Program-made: the position numbers and the translations under genes
In this document: positions 49,438 to 58,483 of the stretch, in pieces
How the letters are laid out: every line of letters starts with the position of its first letter
Numbering within the stretch: position 1 is the stretch's first letter
Notes under the pieces: generated by a model
What the model was told of the DNA's origin: nothing
Seen by the model: only the letters and a program-made list of their open reading frames with translations
The model's database searches: none
DNA from: Geobacter sp.
Lineage (GTDB): Bacteria; Desulfobacterota; Desulfuromonadia; Geobacterales; Pseudopelobacteraceae
Length of the DNA: 64,000 bases
Assembly (NCBI GenBank): GCA_009684515.1
Contig: WKKS01000001.1
Span: forward strand, 1 to 64,000
Reading direction: 5' to 3'

Positions 49438-49850
49438 TCAGTTTTGTCCGATAGACATTTGACGCAAATTTGTGACATCACGTAATGGCGGAGCGCCAAA
49501 CATTCGATTGTACTCACGACTGAATTGCGAAGGACTTTCATAAAAGCGTTAACAAGGTGAAGTGTTACCTCGCCTGTTGCCATGCCACGACTTGACTTTT
49601 GAGGTCATGGCTGAGGCAGATTACTGCCCACCATCAGTTGTGATAGTTCACGCAAATCAAATTTCAACCTGAGCCCAAGATACGGCGTCTCCGGACTTGC
49701 ATCTATAATCTGCACGATTGATTTTTCGTGCTGAAGTGGTATGAGAAATATGCTTGTGGCCTCGCTGCAGAGTAATTATTTGTTTTGAGCGATCTCCATC
49801 TCTGACTTTTTCCTATTTGCAAATGCAAATCGAGTGGAACTGTTATGACT
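49438..49850 (-). pseudogene. Broken AraC-family transcriptional regulator
   Basis: Two fragments lie on the minus strand in different frames. The 5' fragment (about 49765 down to 49605) reads LIPLQHEKSIVQIIDASPETP and YLGLRLKFDLRELSQLM before a TGA, which is the AraC_N regulator sensor domain. The 3' fragment (49548 down to 49438) reads RFYESPSQFSREYNRMFGAP, then PLRDV, the second helix-turn-helix of AraC proteins. The middle (end of the sensor domain and the first helix-turn-helix, about 140 residues) is missing. The 5' part upstream of 49765 is also too decayed to read. So this is a deleted, frameshifted pseudogene next to the transposase fossil. Confidence 0.75.
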
Positions 49851-49965
49851 GCACAACTTACCTCACCCCTACGACGCACACAATCCATCTTTCACATCTC
49901 GATAATAGCAACAACATTAGCAGTTCAGCTACTTAAAGAGACTTATCAATGTTCACGCGGAGTTA

Positions 49966-49997
49966 AAAAACAAAAAGGCGGGATTTCTCCCGCCTTT
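49966..49997 (-). terminator. Terminator after glnA
   Basis: A 10-bp stem (AAAGGCGGGA at 49974-49983 with its complement at 49988-49997) and a 4-nt loop are followed on the minus strand by T-rich sequence down to 49966. It closes the glnBA operon. Confidence 0.9.
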
Positions 49998-50024
49998 CCA
50001 TCAAGACTGTGTAACGTGAATTCA

Positions 50025-51437
50025 TTAAATATCGTAGTACAGGGCAAACTCAAGCGGAACCGGACGCATGCGAACCGGGTTGACTTCAGCTTCAGTTTTG
50101 TACTCGATCCACTTCTCGATAACGTCAGGGGTGAATACATCGCCCTTGAGCAGGAATTCATGGTCTTCTTTAAGTGCCTGAAGAGCTTCTTCAAGGCTGC
50201 CTGGAGCGGACGGGATGTCCTTAAGTTCTTCAGGTGACAATCCGTAGATATCCTTGTCCAGCGGCTGACCTGGATCGATCTTGTTCTCGACGCCGTCGAG
50301 GCCTGCCATCAGCATTGCTGCAAAAGCAAGATAGCCGTTGCAGGAAGGGTCCGGAGTACGGTACTCAACACGCTTGGCTTTTGGATTAGTGGACATCATC
50401 GGGATACGCAAGGAAGCTGAGCGGTTACGGCTGGAATAAGCCATGTTTACCGGCGCTTCGAAGCCAGGAACCAAACGCTTGTAAGAGTTGGTAGTAGGGT
50501 TGGTAATTGCGCAAAGAGCCCTGGCGTGCTTGATGATACCACCGATGTACCAAAGAGCCATCTGGGAGAGTCCGCCGTATTTGTCACCGGCAAACAGGTT
50601 CTGGCCGTCTTTCCAGATCGATTGGTGGCAGTGCATACCGGAACCGTTGTCACCATAAAGCGGCTTGGGCATGAAAGTTACAGTTTTACCATTACGGTAA
50701 GCTACGTTCTTTATAACATACTTGAACCACTGCAGCTGGTCAGCCATGTCAACCAGCGATGAGAAGCGCATGTCGATTTCAGCTTGGCCGCCTGTAGCAA
50801 CTTCGTGGTGCTGGCACTCAACGCGGATGCCGACTTTCTGCAACTCAAGTACCATCTCGTTACGCAGGTCGTTCTGCGAGTCAACCGGTGCGCAAGGGAA
50901 ATAGCCTTCTTTGTGGCGCGGCTTGTAGCCCAGGTTAGGAAACTCCTCACGGCCGGTGTTCCAGGCTCCTTCAGAAGAATCAACTGAATAGAAAGACTGG
51001 TTGGCGCTGGAGTCATAACGAACGTCATCAAAAATGAAGAACTCCGCCTCTGGACCAAAGAAAGCTGTGTCCCCAATGCCGGTGGACTTCAGGTACATTT
51101 CAGCCTTTTTTGCAATGTTACGTGGATCGCGGGTGTAATCTTCCTTGGTGATCGGATCGAAAATATCACAGATCAGCGACAGGGTAGGAACAGCGACAAA
51201 AGGATCCATTTTTGCGGATGTCGGGTCTGGCAGAAGAATCATGTCGGATGCGTGAATTGGCTGCCAACCACGAATTGAAGAACCGTCAAAACCCTGGCCT
51301 TCTTCAAAGGTGTCTTCACCGAACTCGGTCATTGGAACAGAAACGTGCTGCCATGTTCCAATAAAGTCCATAAATTTGTAATCAACCATCAGTGCGCCAT
51401 TTTCTTTGGCAAATTCTACTACTTGCTTCGGGGTCAT
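50025..51437 (-). CDS. glnA: Glutamine synthetase type I
   Basis: 470 residues, the usual GSI length. Typical blocks are [37 protein letters not shown] and [22 protein letters not shown]. Tyr398 in [11 protein letters not shown] sits at the position adenylylated by GlnE, so the enzyme is of the GSI-beta, adenylylation-controlled type. It forms glutamine from glutamate and ammonia with ATP. It follows glnB by 37 nt and shares the sigma-54 promoter upstream of glnB. Confidence 0.97.
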   Translation of the reverse strand: MTPKQVVEFAKENGALMVDYKFMDFIGTWQHVSVPMTEFGEDTFEEGQGFDGSSIRGWQPIHASDMILLPDPTSAKMDPFVAVPTLSLICDIFDPITKEDYTRDPRNIAKKAEMYLKSTGIGDTAFFGPEAEFFIFDDVRYDSSANQSFYSVDSSEGAWNTGREEFPNLGYKPRHKEGYFPCAPVDSQNDLRNEMVLELQKVGIRVECQHHEVATGGQAEIDMRFSSLVDMADQLQWFKYVIKNVAYRNGKTVTFMPKPLYGDNGSGMHCHQSIWKDGQNLFAGDKYGGLSQMALWYIGGIIKHARALCAITNPTTNSYKRLVPGFEAPVNMAYSSRNRSASLRIPMMSTNPKAKRVEYRTPDPSCNGYLAFAAMLMAGLDGVENKIDPGQPLDKDIYGLSPEELKDIPSAPGSLEEALQALKEDHEFLLKGDVFTPDVIEKWIEYKTEAEVNPVRMRPVPLEFALYYDI

Positions 51438-51474
51438 CAGTTGCTCCTTTCAGGGGTATATTTAATTACATCAC

Positions 51475-51816
<342 letters not shown>

Positions 51817-51912
51817 TTAAATCCTCCCGTTGCATTAAATTGTGAGAACAGGAATTATATGAGTTATGACACAAAAAGCAAGCGCAATACTCATTTGCGC
51901 TTCAAAACATTT

Positions 51913-51929
51913 TGCAAACCTCTTGCCAA
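51913..51929 (-). promoter_or_regulatory. Sigma-54 promoter of glnB-glnA
   Basis: The minus strand reads TTGGCAAGAGGTTTGCA, differing from the consensus YTGGCACGRNNNTTGCW at one fixed position only. The -24 GG and -12 GC are 10 nt apart as required. It lies about 100 nt upstream of glnB. NtrC-type control is expected; no clear enhancer site was assigned. Confidence 0.8.
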
Positions 51930-52072
51930 TTACAACTGCAAATTTACACCACTAATTCAGAATAGTTACATCGGGTTGCCAGTCGCAAATCAATCCCACC
52001 GAGCGCCTTGCTGCTCATAATTTAAGCATATAAAAAATCTTTGCACATGTTTTAGCCACAGATGCAGTCAAC

Positions 52073-52786
52073 TTACGCTTTAATTTCCTTCAGTTCTCTA
52101 ATAATTTCCACCTGACGCTGATTAATATAATGAGCGATCTTCAGCTGTGTATCCTTGTCCGCATTAATTTCAATGACACAGGTGAACGGCGCACGCTCAC
52201 CAATTGTCTTTATTATGGTTGCATTTGCTGCAACCTTAACAATTCCGTTGCTGCCTGATTCGGGAAGACTTAACAACAGAGTCACGACCTGCCCGCAAAC
52301 CAGACTATCCGATGACATGATGCTCATGGCGGCACCGCTTAAAGAAATGTCTTTGACATTCCCTTTTATAATCTCATCTTCAAAGATCAGATCGGCTTCC
52401 ACAGGACGATCAAGCAACACCCTGACAAATCTGCGCATATCGGAACGGATGCGGGCATAGGCAAAGTTGCATAAGACCACCCGCTTCCTTGCAGGACTGA
52501 CATAAAATGCCTCGCCTACAATATCTTCCTTCAAATTGCTTTTAGCATGTGAATAGATCAGTGCTTTACGCTCAAAACTGATAACTTTGGCCTGATACTC
52601 ATGCACCGCAAATTCGGCCATTTCATTTTCAACGCTCAACAATGTTGCATCGTATGAAACAGGAATTTCTTTATAGTAATTCAAAAACGAGAATTTCTGA
52701 CCAATCATTCCCGACAGGAACTGAAGCACAACCAACTTATCTTCGTCTTCAGTGCCCCTCACGGCTTTGTCGTAATATTGAAACAA
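52073..52786 (-). CDS. PilZ-domain protein with N-terminal YcgR-like domain
   Basis: 237 residues. The N-terminal half (about 1-110) has the beta-rich build of YcgR/PilZN domains (FLNYYKEIPVSYDATLLSVENE). The PilZ domain begins with RRFVRV (about 118), as the RxxxR c-di-GMP arm, and has DISLSGAAM as the DxSxxG motif. It should therefore bind c-di-GMP. The output is unknown. It is a single gene divergent from the M23 peptidase gene. Confidence 0.85.
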   Translation of the reverse strand: MFQYYDKAVRGTEDEDKLVVLQFLSGMIGQKFSFLNYYKEIPVSYDATLLSVENEMAEFAVHEYQAKVISFERKALIYSHAKSNLKEDIVGEAFYVSPARKRVVLCNFAYARIRSDMRRFVRVLLDRPVEADLIFEDEIIKGNVKDISLSGAAMSIMSSDSLVCGQVVTLLLSLPESGSNGIVKVAANATIIKTIGERAPFTCVIEINADKDTQLKIAHYINQRQVEIIRELKEIKA

Positions 52787-52884
52787 CAGACACCCCGGGA
52801 GATGATTAATTGAACTCTTTGCTGAAATGCAGTATTGTGGGAAGCAAGTTTACTATCAGAAAATAACTCGGACGACAAGTACTA

Positions 52885-53715
52885 ATGAAATATAAACCAA
52901 AGCCATCCGGATCATGTTTATGCAATTCCAACCCGCTAATTTATTTATTTGCAGTGGCGCTCGCACTTTCTTTTTTACCTGTGGCACATGCGGATATCTA
53001 CCGTTTTGTTACTGTCGACGGCGTTGAAACCTTTACTGATACTCCCAACAGCAAGGAAGCCAAGATTGTAATAAAGGATAAGTCCGTTTCATCCTCCAAA
53101 CATCGTAAAACCTCCAAGCATCAAAAAACACATGACATTTCACTCAACGAAGTGGTGGAAAAAGCTGTTTCGGCGTCACTGGCACCCGCAGAAGCATTTC
53201 AGGATTCATTTGAACCGCACCTGCCTGAAGTGGGCGGCACGATAACCTCCAAAGTCGGCATGCGCATCGACCCGATCGATGGAGTTTGGCGTCAGCACAA
53301 CGGCATTGACATCTCTATTCCAACCGGCACGCAAGTCAAACCAGTGGCTTCCGGAGTTGTGGTATACAGCGGGAGTCGTTCTGGTTATGGCAACACCGTC
53401 ATTGTCGAACACGATAATGGAGTGATCACACTTTATGCTCACAACAGCCGCCTCCTGGTCACGGAAGGGCAACCGGTTGCAACGGAAACCGTTCTGGCCT
53501 TGTCCGGCTCTACCGGCAGATCAACCGGCCCACATCTGCACTTTGAAGCATGGCAATCGGGAACGAATATCACCACCGCATTTCTTCCCGACAGCGGCAT
53601 AAGAATTCCCAAGACAACAGTCGTCGCCAGGAACCATGGCACATCACGATTCCGAAGCGAGACCCTTTCTGACGGCTCGATACTGTTCACCAACATACCT
53701 GCGACAACGCCCTGA
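52885..53715 (+). CDS. Secreted M23 peptidase with N-terminal DUF4124
   Basis: The 276-residue precursor has a signal peptide (hydrophobic about 18-34, ending VAHA). A DUF4124-like start follows (DIYRFVTVDGVETFTDTP), then a lysine/histidine-rich linker, and an M23 LytM domain from about 110. It has HNGIDISIPTG, GYGNTVIVEHDNG, LYAHN and GPHLHFEAW, so the zinc ligands H-x3-D and HxH are present. It probably cuts or regulates peptidoglycan in the periplasm. Its stop overlaps the aldolase-like start (TGATG). Confidence 0.9.
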   Translation: MKYKPKPSGSCLCNSNPLIYLFAVALALSFLPVAHADIYRFVTVDGVETFTDTPNSKEAKIVIKDKSVSSSKHRKTSKHQKTHDISLNEVVEKAVSASLAPAEAFQDSFEPHLPEVGGTITSKVGMRIDPIDGVWRQHNGIDISIPTGTQVKPVASGVVVYSGSRSGYGNTVIVEHDNGVITLYAHNSRLLVTEGQPVATETVLALSGSTGRSTGPHLHFEAWQSGTNITTAFLPDSGIRIPKTTVVARNHGTSRFRSETLSDGSILFTNIPATTP

Positions 53716-54887
53716 TGATCGATCAGATCAACAAATACAGTGCCAAAATGATTGCTGAACATTCAGCGACGGTCGGCCAGATCGCCTTTGCCGCCCAGGA
53801 CGACATCATGGTAACCGGCGGTGAACAGTCCTTGACCCCGCTGGCAGCCAGCATTCTCTCGCACCTGAACTGCCTCGCACTTGCCGTCGCCCGCCCTGCC
53901 CTCCCCTTTGCAGAATTCCTCGTACGCAGAGCAAAACCGGACCAGCATGAAATTGTCCCACGTGACACAGAAACCAGGACTTTTTTACATGACATACCAA
54001 TTTTGCGACAATCTGAACTGGAATCGGACCCGTCGAAGGTCATTGCTCAAATACTAGGCAGCCGCAAAGGGATAATTGTTGAGGGTATCGGAATCATAGC
54101 AACCGGAGCACTCACAGTCGAGCAGGCCTATATCAACTGGTCGTCAGTTTACCATTCCACTTACATTAAATATCTGGAAGACGTTCTTGAAACTGGCTTT
54201 GAGTCATCGGAGGAAAAAGTAGCGTTTGAAAACTTTCGTCGGGTGGGACTTCCGGCTCTTTCGGCAGAAGGGCTCTTTTTCCACCAGGGACCTTTCTGCG
54301 ACAAAAGTGTCATTCTGGAAGAGATTGCAACGGTTGGTCGCTATACTGTTCAGCGCGGCCTGGTTGATTCGTTTTTCGGCAACATTTCATATTCCAACGG
54401 TGATCTGATCTACATATCCCAAACCGCCTCCAGCCTCGATGAACTGGAGGGTTGCATCGATCCGGTCCCGTTTGAAAACAGTTCCACCGTAGGCATTACC
54501 GCATCAAGCGAGTTGGTGGCACATCGCAGCATCTTTGAAACAACCGGCTGCCGAGCCATACTGCACGGGCACCCCCGCTTTGCTGTGATTATGAGTATGC
54601 TGTGCGAAGATAAAGAGGCCTGTGCAATCAAGGATTGTTGGAAGGATTGCCGCAAGGTCCGCTTTCTGGGAGGAACACCGGTTGTGGCAGGAGAGATCGG
54701 GGCCGGAGGCATTGCCAAAAATGTTCCGCCGGTAATCGGAGACCCGGGACGGGCAATCGTCTATGGGCATGGCGTCTTCAGCATAGGGATGAACGACTTC
54801 AACGAGGCATTCCAGGCACTGGTGGATGTGGAAAACTGGTGCCGTGATGAATATTTCAGAAGATTTGACGCACGCAACAGACAATAA
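53715..54887 (+). CDS. Class II aldolase/adducin-like protein, two-domain
   Basis: 390 residues. The C-terminal half (about 205-390) has aldolase II features: FFGNISYSNGDLIYIS, the metal motif HGHPRF, and GDPGRAIVYGHGVFSIG. The N-terminal half (about 10-165) looks like a second, degenerate copy: RKGIIVEGIGIIATGALTVEQAY parallels the C-terminal GHG...AF region but lacks the His ligands. Substrate unknown; family members cleave or decarboxylate sugar phosphates. It is translationally coupled to the M23 gene, which is an odd pairing for an aldolase. Confidence 0.7.
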   Translation: MIDQINKYSAKMIAEHSATVGQIAFAAQDDIMVTGGEQSLTPLAASILSHLNCLALAVARPALPFAEFLVRRAKPDQHEIVPRDTETRTFLHDIPILRQSELESDPSKVIAQILGSRKGIIVEGIGIIATGALTVEQAYINWSSVYHSTYIKYLEDVLETGFESSEEKVAFENFRRVGLPALSAEGLFFHQGPFCDKSVILEEIATVGRYTVQRGLVDSFFGNISYSNGDLIYISQTASSLDELEGCIDPVPFENSSTVGITASSELVAHRSIFETTGCRAILHGHPRFAVIMSMLCEDKEACAIKDCWKDCRKVRFLGGTPVVAGEIGAGGIAKNVPPVIGDPGRAIVYGHGVFSIGMNDFNEAFQALVDVENWCRDEYFRRFDARNRQ

Positions 54888-55096
54888 ACATTGGCATTTT
54901 TGGAATTAAAAATACTCTGCCAGACCGCTCTCAATTCTTTTCAAATGGGTGCCGATAGCTCGGATTCTGAAGAAGAACCGCCTCACAATAGCGCACACCG
55001 GTTGATGCGATCGTCCACAGATAACCAGGTTCCGCCACAACCTCTCCGGAAACCGGGACCATTACAGCGGTCAATTACACTCTATTTTACAGCAAC

Positions 55097-55125
55097 TTGA
55101 CTGCTATGCATTAAAGTAGTATATT
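55097..55125 (+). promoter_or_regulatory. Strong sigma-70 promoter of an orphan RNA gene
   Basis: TTGACT (55097-55102), a 17-nt spacer and TATATT (55120-55125) form a near-consensus promoter. No ribosome site or gene of length follows; the expected start is about 55131. The preceding stretch 54888-55096 holds nothing I can support. Confidence 0.7.
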
Positions 55126-55130
55126 ATAGA

Positions 55131-55426
55131 TGCAGGTGTTGTTCTTTAAGAATTGCTCTGGGACTAGCGTAATTAACGGGAGTGACGTCTACCGATAAAT
55201 TCTTACAGCCGTGCCGGATGCAAGCGTGGTGTGCAAGCCTCGTTCTGCGAGGAAGTCTGAAGCGTTTTTCCGGCGGTACTCTAATCAAAGGGTAGGGATG
55301 TTCATAGTTATACGGAGTCCTGGAGCAGATTGCGGATTGATAGGCTGCGTGGTCTGTCTCGTTTCGGACATAGTGCGCTGAGTCAGTCAATCCTTGGGAA
55401 AAGCCCCGGTTACCCGGGGCTTTTTT
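55131..55426 (+). ncRNA. Structured non-coding RNA candidate, about 300 nt, family unknown
   Basis: A strong promoter and a GC-rich terminator enclose about 300 nt without a convincing reading frame. The two ends pair with each other: AAGAATTG (55148-55155) with CAATCCTT (55388-55395), 7 of 8 pairs, and GACTAGCG (55162-55169) with CGCT-g-AGTC (55376-55384) with one bulge. Inside are further hairpins, for example CCTCG-ttctg-CGAGG (from about 55238) and CCG-CCGGA with TCCGG-CGG (55210-55275 region). A long-range closing stem with a large multi-branched interior is typical of regulatory or housekeeping RNAs. It is longer than 6S RNA (about 180-200 nt) and lacks tmRNA, RNase P and SRP signatures. 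Confidence 0.6.
55401..55426 (+). terminator. Terminator of the ncRNA
   Basis: AAGCCCCGG pairs with CCGGGGCTT around the loop TTAC, and six T follow (55421-55426). A strong intrinsic terminator on the plus strand. Confidence 0.93.
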
Positions 55427-55534
55427 GTTTTAACGATCAAATGTCTGTCCGGTGATGGCGCATCTTAGGGTTGTACGGACGACATCATGCAATCATTGTA
55501 TTTACAAAGGTGGTTGTTTTACAGCAACTTAGCG

Positions 55535-55732
55535 TTACTTCTTTAAATCCTTAGCTGCATCTTTTATTTTGTCTCCGACCTTTTCCACCTGCTGTCCGGC
55601 TTTTTCGGCCGCCTTATCCATTTCCCTGCCGGCACGTTCGAGCGGCCCCTCTTTTTTCTTACAGCCGCCCAGTCCGGCAACCAGAATACCCAACACCAAC
55701 GCCGCAACAATACCTTTGCCGATTTTTGCCAT
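55535..55732 (-). CDS. Small lipoprotein with amphipathic helix
   Basis: 65 residues. A hydrophobic signal segment ends in the lipobox LGGC (Cys24). The mature part of about 40 residues is highly charged and helical (ERAGREMDKAAEKAGQQVEKVGDKIKDAAKDLKK), like late-embryogenesis-type 11-mers or entericidin-like lipoproteins. AGGAGACTACAG upstream is a good ribosome site. It is likely envelope stress-related, inferred from build only. It may be co-transcribed with the patatin gene upstream (about 60 nt). Confidence 0.7.
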   Translation of the reverse strand: MAKIGKGIVAALVLGILVAGLGGCKKKEGPLERAGREMDKAAEKAGQQVEKVGDKIKDAAKDLKK

Positions 55733-55790
55733 CTGTAGTCTCCTTTGAATGTTTTGTGCAAACCAATAATTTCACATTAACGTGTTGCTA

Positions 55791-56681
55791 TTATGGCAAT
55801 CGCCCTTCCTGGCGTAGCTTGGCAAGCAGGTCGTTGATCCTGGGCATGGCCGCCAAAGCCGCTTTTTCCCCCTCCATGATCGCCTCATTACGGTGGCTGA
55901 AATCTGCTGATCCGACAAAACCTACATTCGGCTTGATAACCACATCCGCCTGACTGATCGGGATCTGTGACATATTGCTGTACATAATCTGGATCGATTT
56001 CATTATGGTTTCCATTGTGGAGGTCGGAATTACGGAATCTATGCCGGACGAGATATCAACCGCGATCACCAGATCCGCCCCGAATTTTCTGGCCACATCA
56101 ACAGCCAGCGGCTTGACGACGCCACCATCCACATAACTTGCCCCCGAGAAACGGGCGGGTTGAAAGACGCCCGGGATTGCGCAACTGGCCTGGACAGCCA
56201 TGCCGGTATTGCCGGAATTGAACACGGCGCTCTCTCCTGTTTTGATATCGGTGGCCACGGCATAAAAAGGGGTTTTCAACTTGTCAATCGGAGCGTTATG
56301 TACTTTTGCATTGATAAAATCCCGCAATCGATCCCCCTTAAGAAATCCGTTGTCCGGTATCGTCAATTCGCCAACATCACTTTTTTCGATCGACAGACCT
56401 ATTTTCTGCAGAGCGTAGGCATCGTACCCATAAGCATACAGGCTTCCGACAAAACTTCCGACACTGGTTCCTACAATCATCTGAATCGGAACCTTGTTGT
56501 TTTCAAGGATTTTCAACACACCGATGTGGGCAAAACCCTTCGAAGCTCCTGCGCCCAGTACGAGGGCAATTTTGGCTGGACGCTGGGGCGGCACCTGGGC
56601 CGGTGGAACTGTGGCACAAGCGGAAACCAACAGGCAGCAGCAGACGACCAGATAAAGCTTCAAATTGCTAAAAAAATTCAC
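55791..56681 (-). CDS. Patatin-like phospholipase lipoprotein (RssA/NTE type)
   Basis: 296 residues. A lipobox (LLVSAC, Cys22) suggests a membrane-anchored lipoprotein. The patatin domain shows the oxyanion loop GAGASKGFAHIG (about 43-54), the nucleophile Ser73 in GTSVG, and Asp185 in VDGG. It should hydrolyse fatty acyl esters. It is adjacent to the small lipoprotein downstream. The substrate is unknown. Confidence 0.88.
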   Translation of the reverse strand: MNFFSNLKLYLVVCCCLLVSACATVPPAQVPPQRPAKIALVLGAGASKGFAHIGVLKILENNKVPIQMIVGTSVGSFVGSLYAYGYDAYALQKIGLSIEKSDVGELTIPDNGFLKGDRLRDFINAKVHNAPIDKLKTPFYAVATDIKTGESAVFNSGNTGMAVQASCAIPGVFQPARFSGASYVDGGVVKPLAVDVARKFGADLVIAVDISSGIDSVIPTSTMETIMKSIQIMYSNMSQIPISQADVVIKPNVGFVGSADFSHRNEAIMEGEKAALAAMPRINDLLAKLRQEGRLP

Positions 56682-56790
56682 AATGACCTCACTGAAGTAA
56701 ATAAAATTGAGTAGCTTTAGCCATGTAGCGACACCCTATCAGGGGATTTGTAACAACACAAGCCTTACAAATATTCGTAACATGAAGTTA

Positions 56791-57390
56791 TTATTCACTT
56801 AGTGGCAATAATCGCTCACTAACAAAGTCCGCTGAAAAACGATTCACCAAAGGCATGAATCCTAGAAAATCGATGCGCAAGGCATCGTAATGCAGTAATA
56901 ATTCTGACTCACCGCCCGCCAGCGGGTTCTCTCTGACCACCCTCCTCGACATGCGTTCCAATGCGCTCCCTATCCCGCTTACCTGTCCATAAGAAGGGAG
57001 CAGTTCTTCGAAGATCACCGGCACAAGCTTTTGCAGACGTTCTGGCAATTCTGCCCGATGATGTTCAACAATTGATCTGGTTCTTGCCAGATATCCGTCA
57101 AACGGTTCATCTGACCATTCGCCCCACTCCTTAACCAGAAAATGATCATAAAACAGGTCAACCAGGACACCGCGGTACAGGCCGAAGCTCGGGTCAATGC
57201 GCCGCTTGCTGCGCTGAAACTGGTCGTTTTGATTGGCAAAAGAATCGATCTTGCGATGCAGGGCCAAACCACTCCTGATACGCTCGGGGAAACGGTCGGA
57301 CAGCGGACCTTTGACGAAATCCCCCATGAAGTTGCCGACCAGAATTTGTTCATCCGCTCCGGATAGCAGCATGTGAAAGAGAAAGTTCAT
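56791..57390 (-). CDS. acpH: Acyl carrier protein phosphodiesterase-like (AcpH/DUF479)
   Basis: 199 residues, close to E. coli AcpH (193). The start MNFLFHMLLS and the block GNFMGDFVKGP, HRKIDSF and GLYRGVLVDLFYDHFL match the DUF479 family, whose conserved Asp/His residues belong to an HD-like fold. AcpH removes the phosphopantetheine arm from ACP. It is 24 nt downstream of the cupin gene. Because the window has an ACP-dependent lipid operon, a link is possible but not shown. Confidence 0.82.
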   Translation of the reverse strand: MNFLFHMLLSGADEQILVGNFMGDFVKGPLSDRFPERIRSGLALHRKIDSFANQNDQFQRSKRRIDPSFGLYRGVLVDLFYDHFLVKEWGEWSDEPFDGYLARTRSIVEHHRAELPERLQKLVPVIFEELLPSYGQVSGIGSALERMSRRVVRENPLAGGESELLLHYDALRIDFLGFMPLVNRFSADFVSERLLPLSE

Positions 57391-57413
57391 AGAATAATTG
57401 AGTCAGACCCGCG

Positions 57414-57839
57414 CTATTTTTTCATCCATGAAGTTTTGGTTTCTGTCCGGACTCCATCCACCAACGTCGCCTGGCTCAAACTGCCAGCTTCGGCCTGGAT
57501 GCAGATAAAGTAAAGGTCTTCATCTCCTGCTTTCCACCCTCGCTCTCCCTCGGGAGCAATCCGGATCAGGCTCCCTTCCGCGATTGGAAACTCATCGCCG
57601 TCCACATAGAACATGCCGCTTCCACGCAAGACAATGTACAATTCCTCGTTTTTCTTGTGGGTGTGTACGAACGGCATGTACTTCCCGGCCGGGAGCCGGT
57701 TGAGAGAGACTTCGCAGCCGGTAAGCCCCAATTCCTGGCCGATGAAATACTTTCCGTGGAACCCCATGAAATCCCGGTTTAACAGATCCTCAAAGGGACC
57801 GATATGCTCGGCACTGTAGTTTTTCCGCTGGATGGTCAT
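57414..57839 (-). CDS. Cupin-domain protein
   Basis: 141 residues with the cupin_2 pattern: HTHKKNEELYIVLRGSGMFYVDG (motif 1 with HTH...E) and PIAEGSLIRIAPEGERGW (motif 2). The second motif's His is replaced (RIAPEGERG), so metal binding may be altered. It lies 4 nt after a truncated YjbQ frame and before acpH. No substrate can be given. Confidence 0.75.
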   Translation of the reverse strand: MTIQRKNYSAEHIGPFEDLLNRDFMGFHGKYFIGQELGLTGCEVSLNRLPAGKYMPFVHTHKKNEELYIVLRGSGMFYVDGDEFPIAEGSLIRIAPEGERGWKAGDEDLYFICIQAEAGSLSQATLVDGVRTETKTSWMKK

Positions 57840-57843
57840 CTGC

Positions 57844-57966
57844 CTACTCCTTTCTCAGTAGTTGTTGACTATTTTCCTGAAGACGCTCCGCAACGGTGGG
57901 AGTAATGTTGATCAACTCACGGCGCTGCCTCGCCTCTAACCATAATTCCTTCCGGTATGTTTTCAT
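57844..57966 (-). pseudogene. 40-codon N-terminal remnant of a YjbQ-family gene
   Basis: Starting at ATG 57966, with GGGAG 7 nt upstream, the frame reads MKTYRKELWLEARQRRELIN, then ITPTVAERLQEN, and then ends after eight non-family residues. The first 32 residues match the conserved start of YjbQ/UPF0047 proteins (about 135 residues; secondary thiamine-phosphate synthase). The remaining 100 residues, with the histidine site, are absent. It is followed at 4 nt by the cupin gene, so a deletion joined the two, and the short frame may now act as a translated leader. Confidence 0.6.
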
Positions 57967-58021
57967 GCTTGAACTCCCATTGACAGAATAGTAACCAGTA
58001 TTTAACGATTAGCAAGCCGGA

Positions 58022-58435
58022 TCATTGTTTCTTCCAATAGGGCGCCTTCTCGGGCATGATCCAGCGCACCCCGCCGCGCGGATCGCTTGTATCGCCTGCA
58101 TATCTGGGAATTAGATGGATATGCAGATGCATGACCGTCTGACCGGCAGCCGCGCCATCGTTGATCCCGATATTGAATCCGTCGGGCAGAGCGTTATTCA
58201 GAACTGGATCAAGCAGTTTCTGGCGCACTTCCGCAAGCAGGCCGAAAATTGCGGCCTGTTCCTCTCTGGTTGCCTCAAAGAACGAGCAGATGTGCCGTTT
58301 CGGTATGATCAGGGTGTGTCCGGGAGTGACGGGGAAACCATCAAGCAAGGCGATCGCGTATTCATTGGAAATGATGACATTGGAGATATCTGGATGACAG
58401 AAGGGACAGGCGGGTTGATTTATTTTATCGACCAT
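58022..58435 (-). CDS. HIT-family nucleotide hydrolase
   Basis: 137 residues with the histidine triad HLHIHLIPR (HxHxHxx) near residue 104, the PFCHPD zinc-like start, and TPGHTLIIPKRH typical of HIT proteins. It hydrolyses nucleotide phosphoramidates or dinucleoside polyphosphates. It is 48 nt downstream of the PagL-like gene. Confidence 0.93.
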   Translation of the reverse strand: MVDKINQPACPFCHPDISNVIISNEYAIALLDGFPVTPGHTLIIPKRHICSFFEATREEQAAIFGLLAEVRQKLLDPVLNNALPDGFNIGINDGAAAGQTVMHLHIHLIPRYAGDTSDPRGGVRWIMPEKAPYWKKQ

Positions 58436-58483
58436 AATTTTCTCGCAGCAGTGGATAATTCAAAGAATGTAACGGGTATGCAA

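Noticed and set aside
49359..49583. 74-residue minus-strand frame
   Set aside because: It reads the AraC pseudogene in the wrong frame; the correct frame gives the helix-turn-helix text.
55124..55390. 88-residue minus-strand frame over the ncRNA
   Set aside because: No ribosome site, odd composition, and the region has a plus-strand promoter, terminator and pairing pattern.
55131..55426. 6S RNA, tmRNA or RNase P RNA
   Set aside because: Length and internal signatures do not fit: no tmRNA tag frame or tRNA-like end, no RNase P core, and too long for 6S. 6S-like origin cannot be fully excluded.
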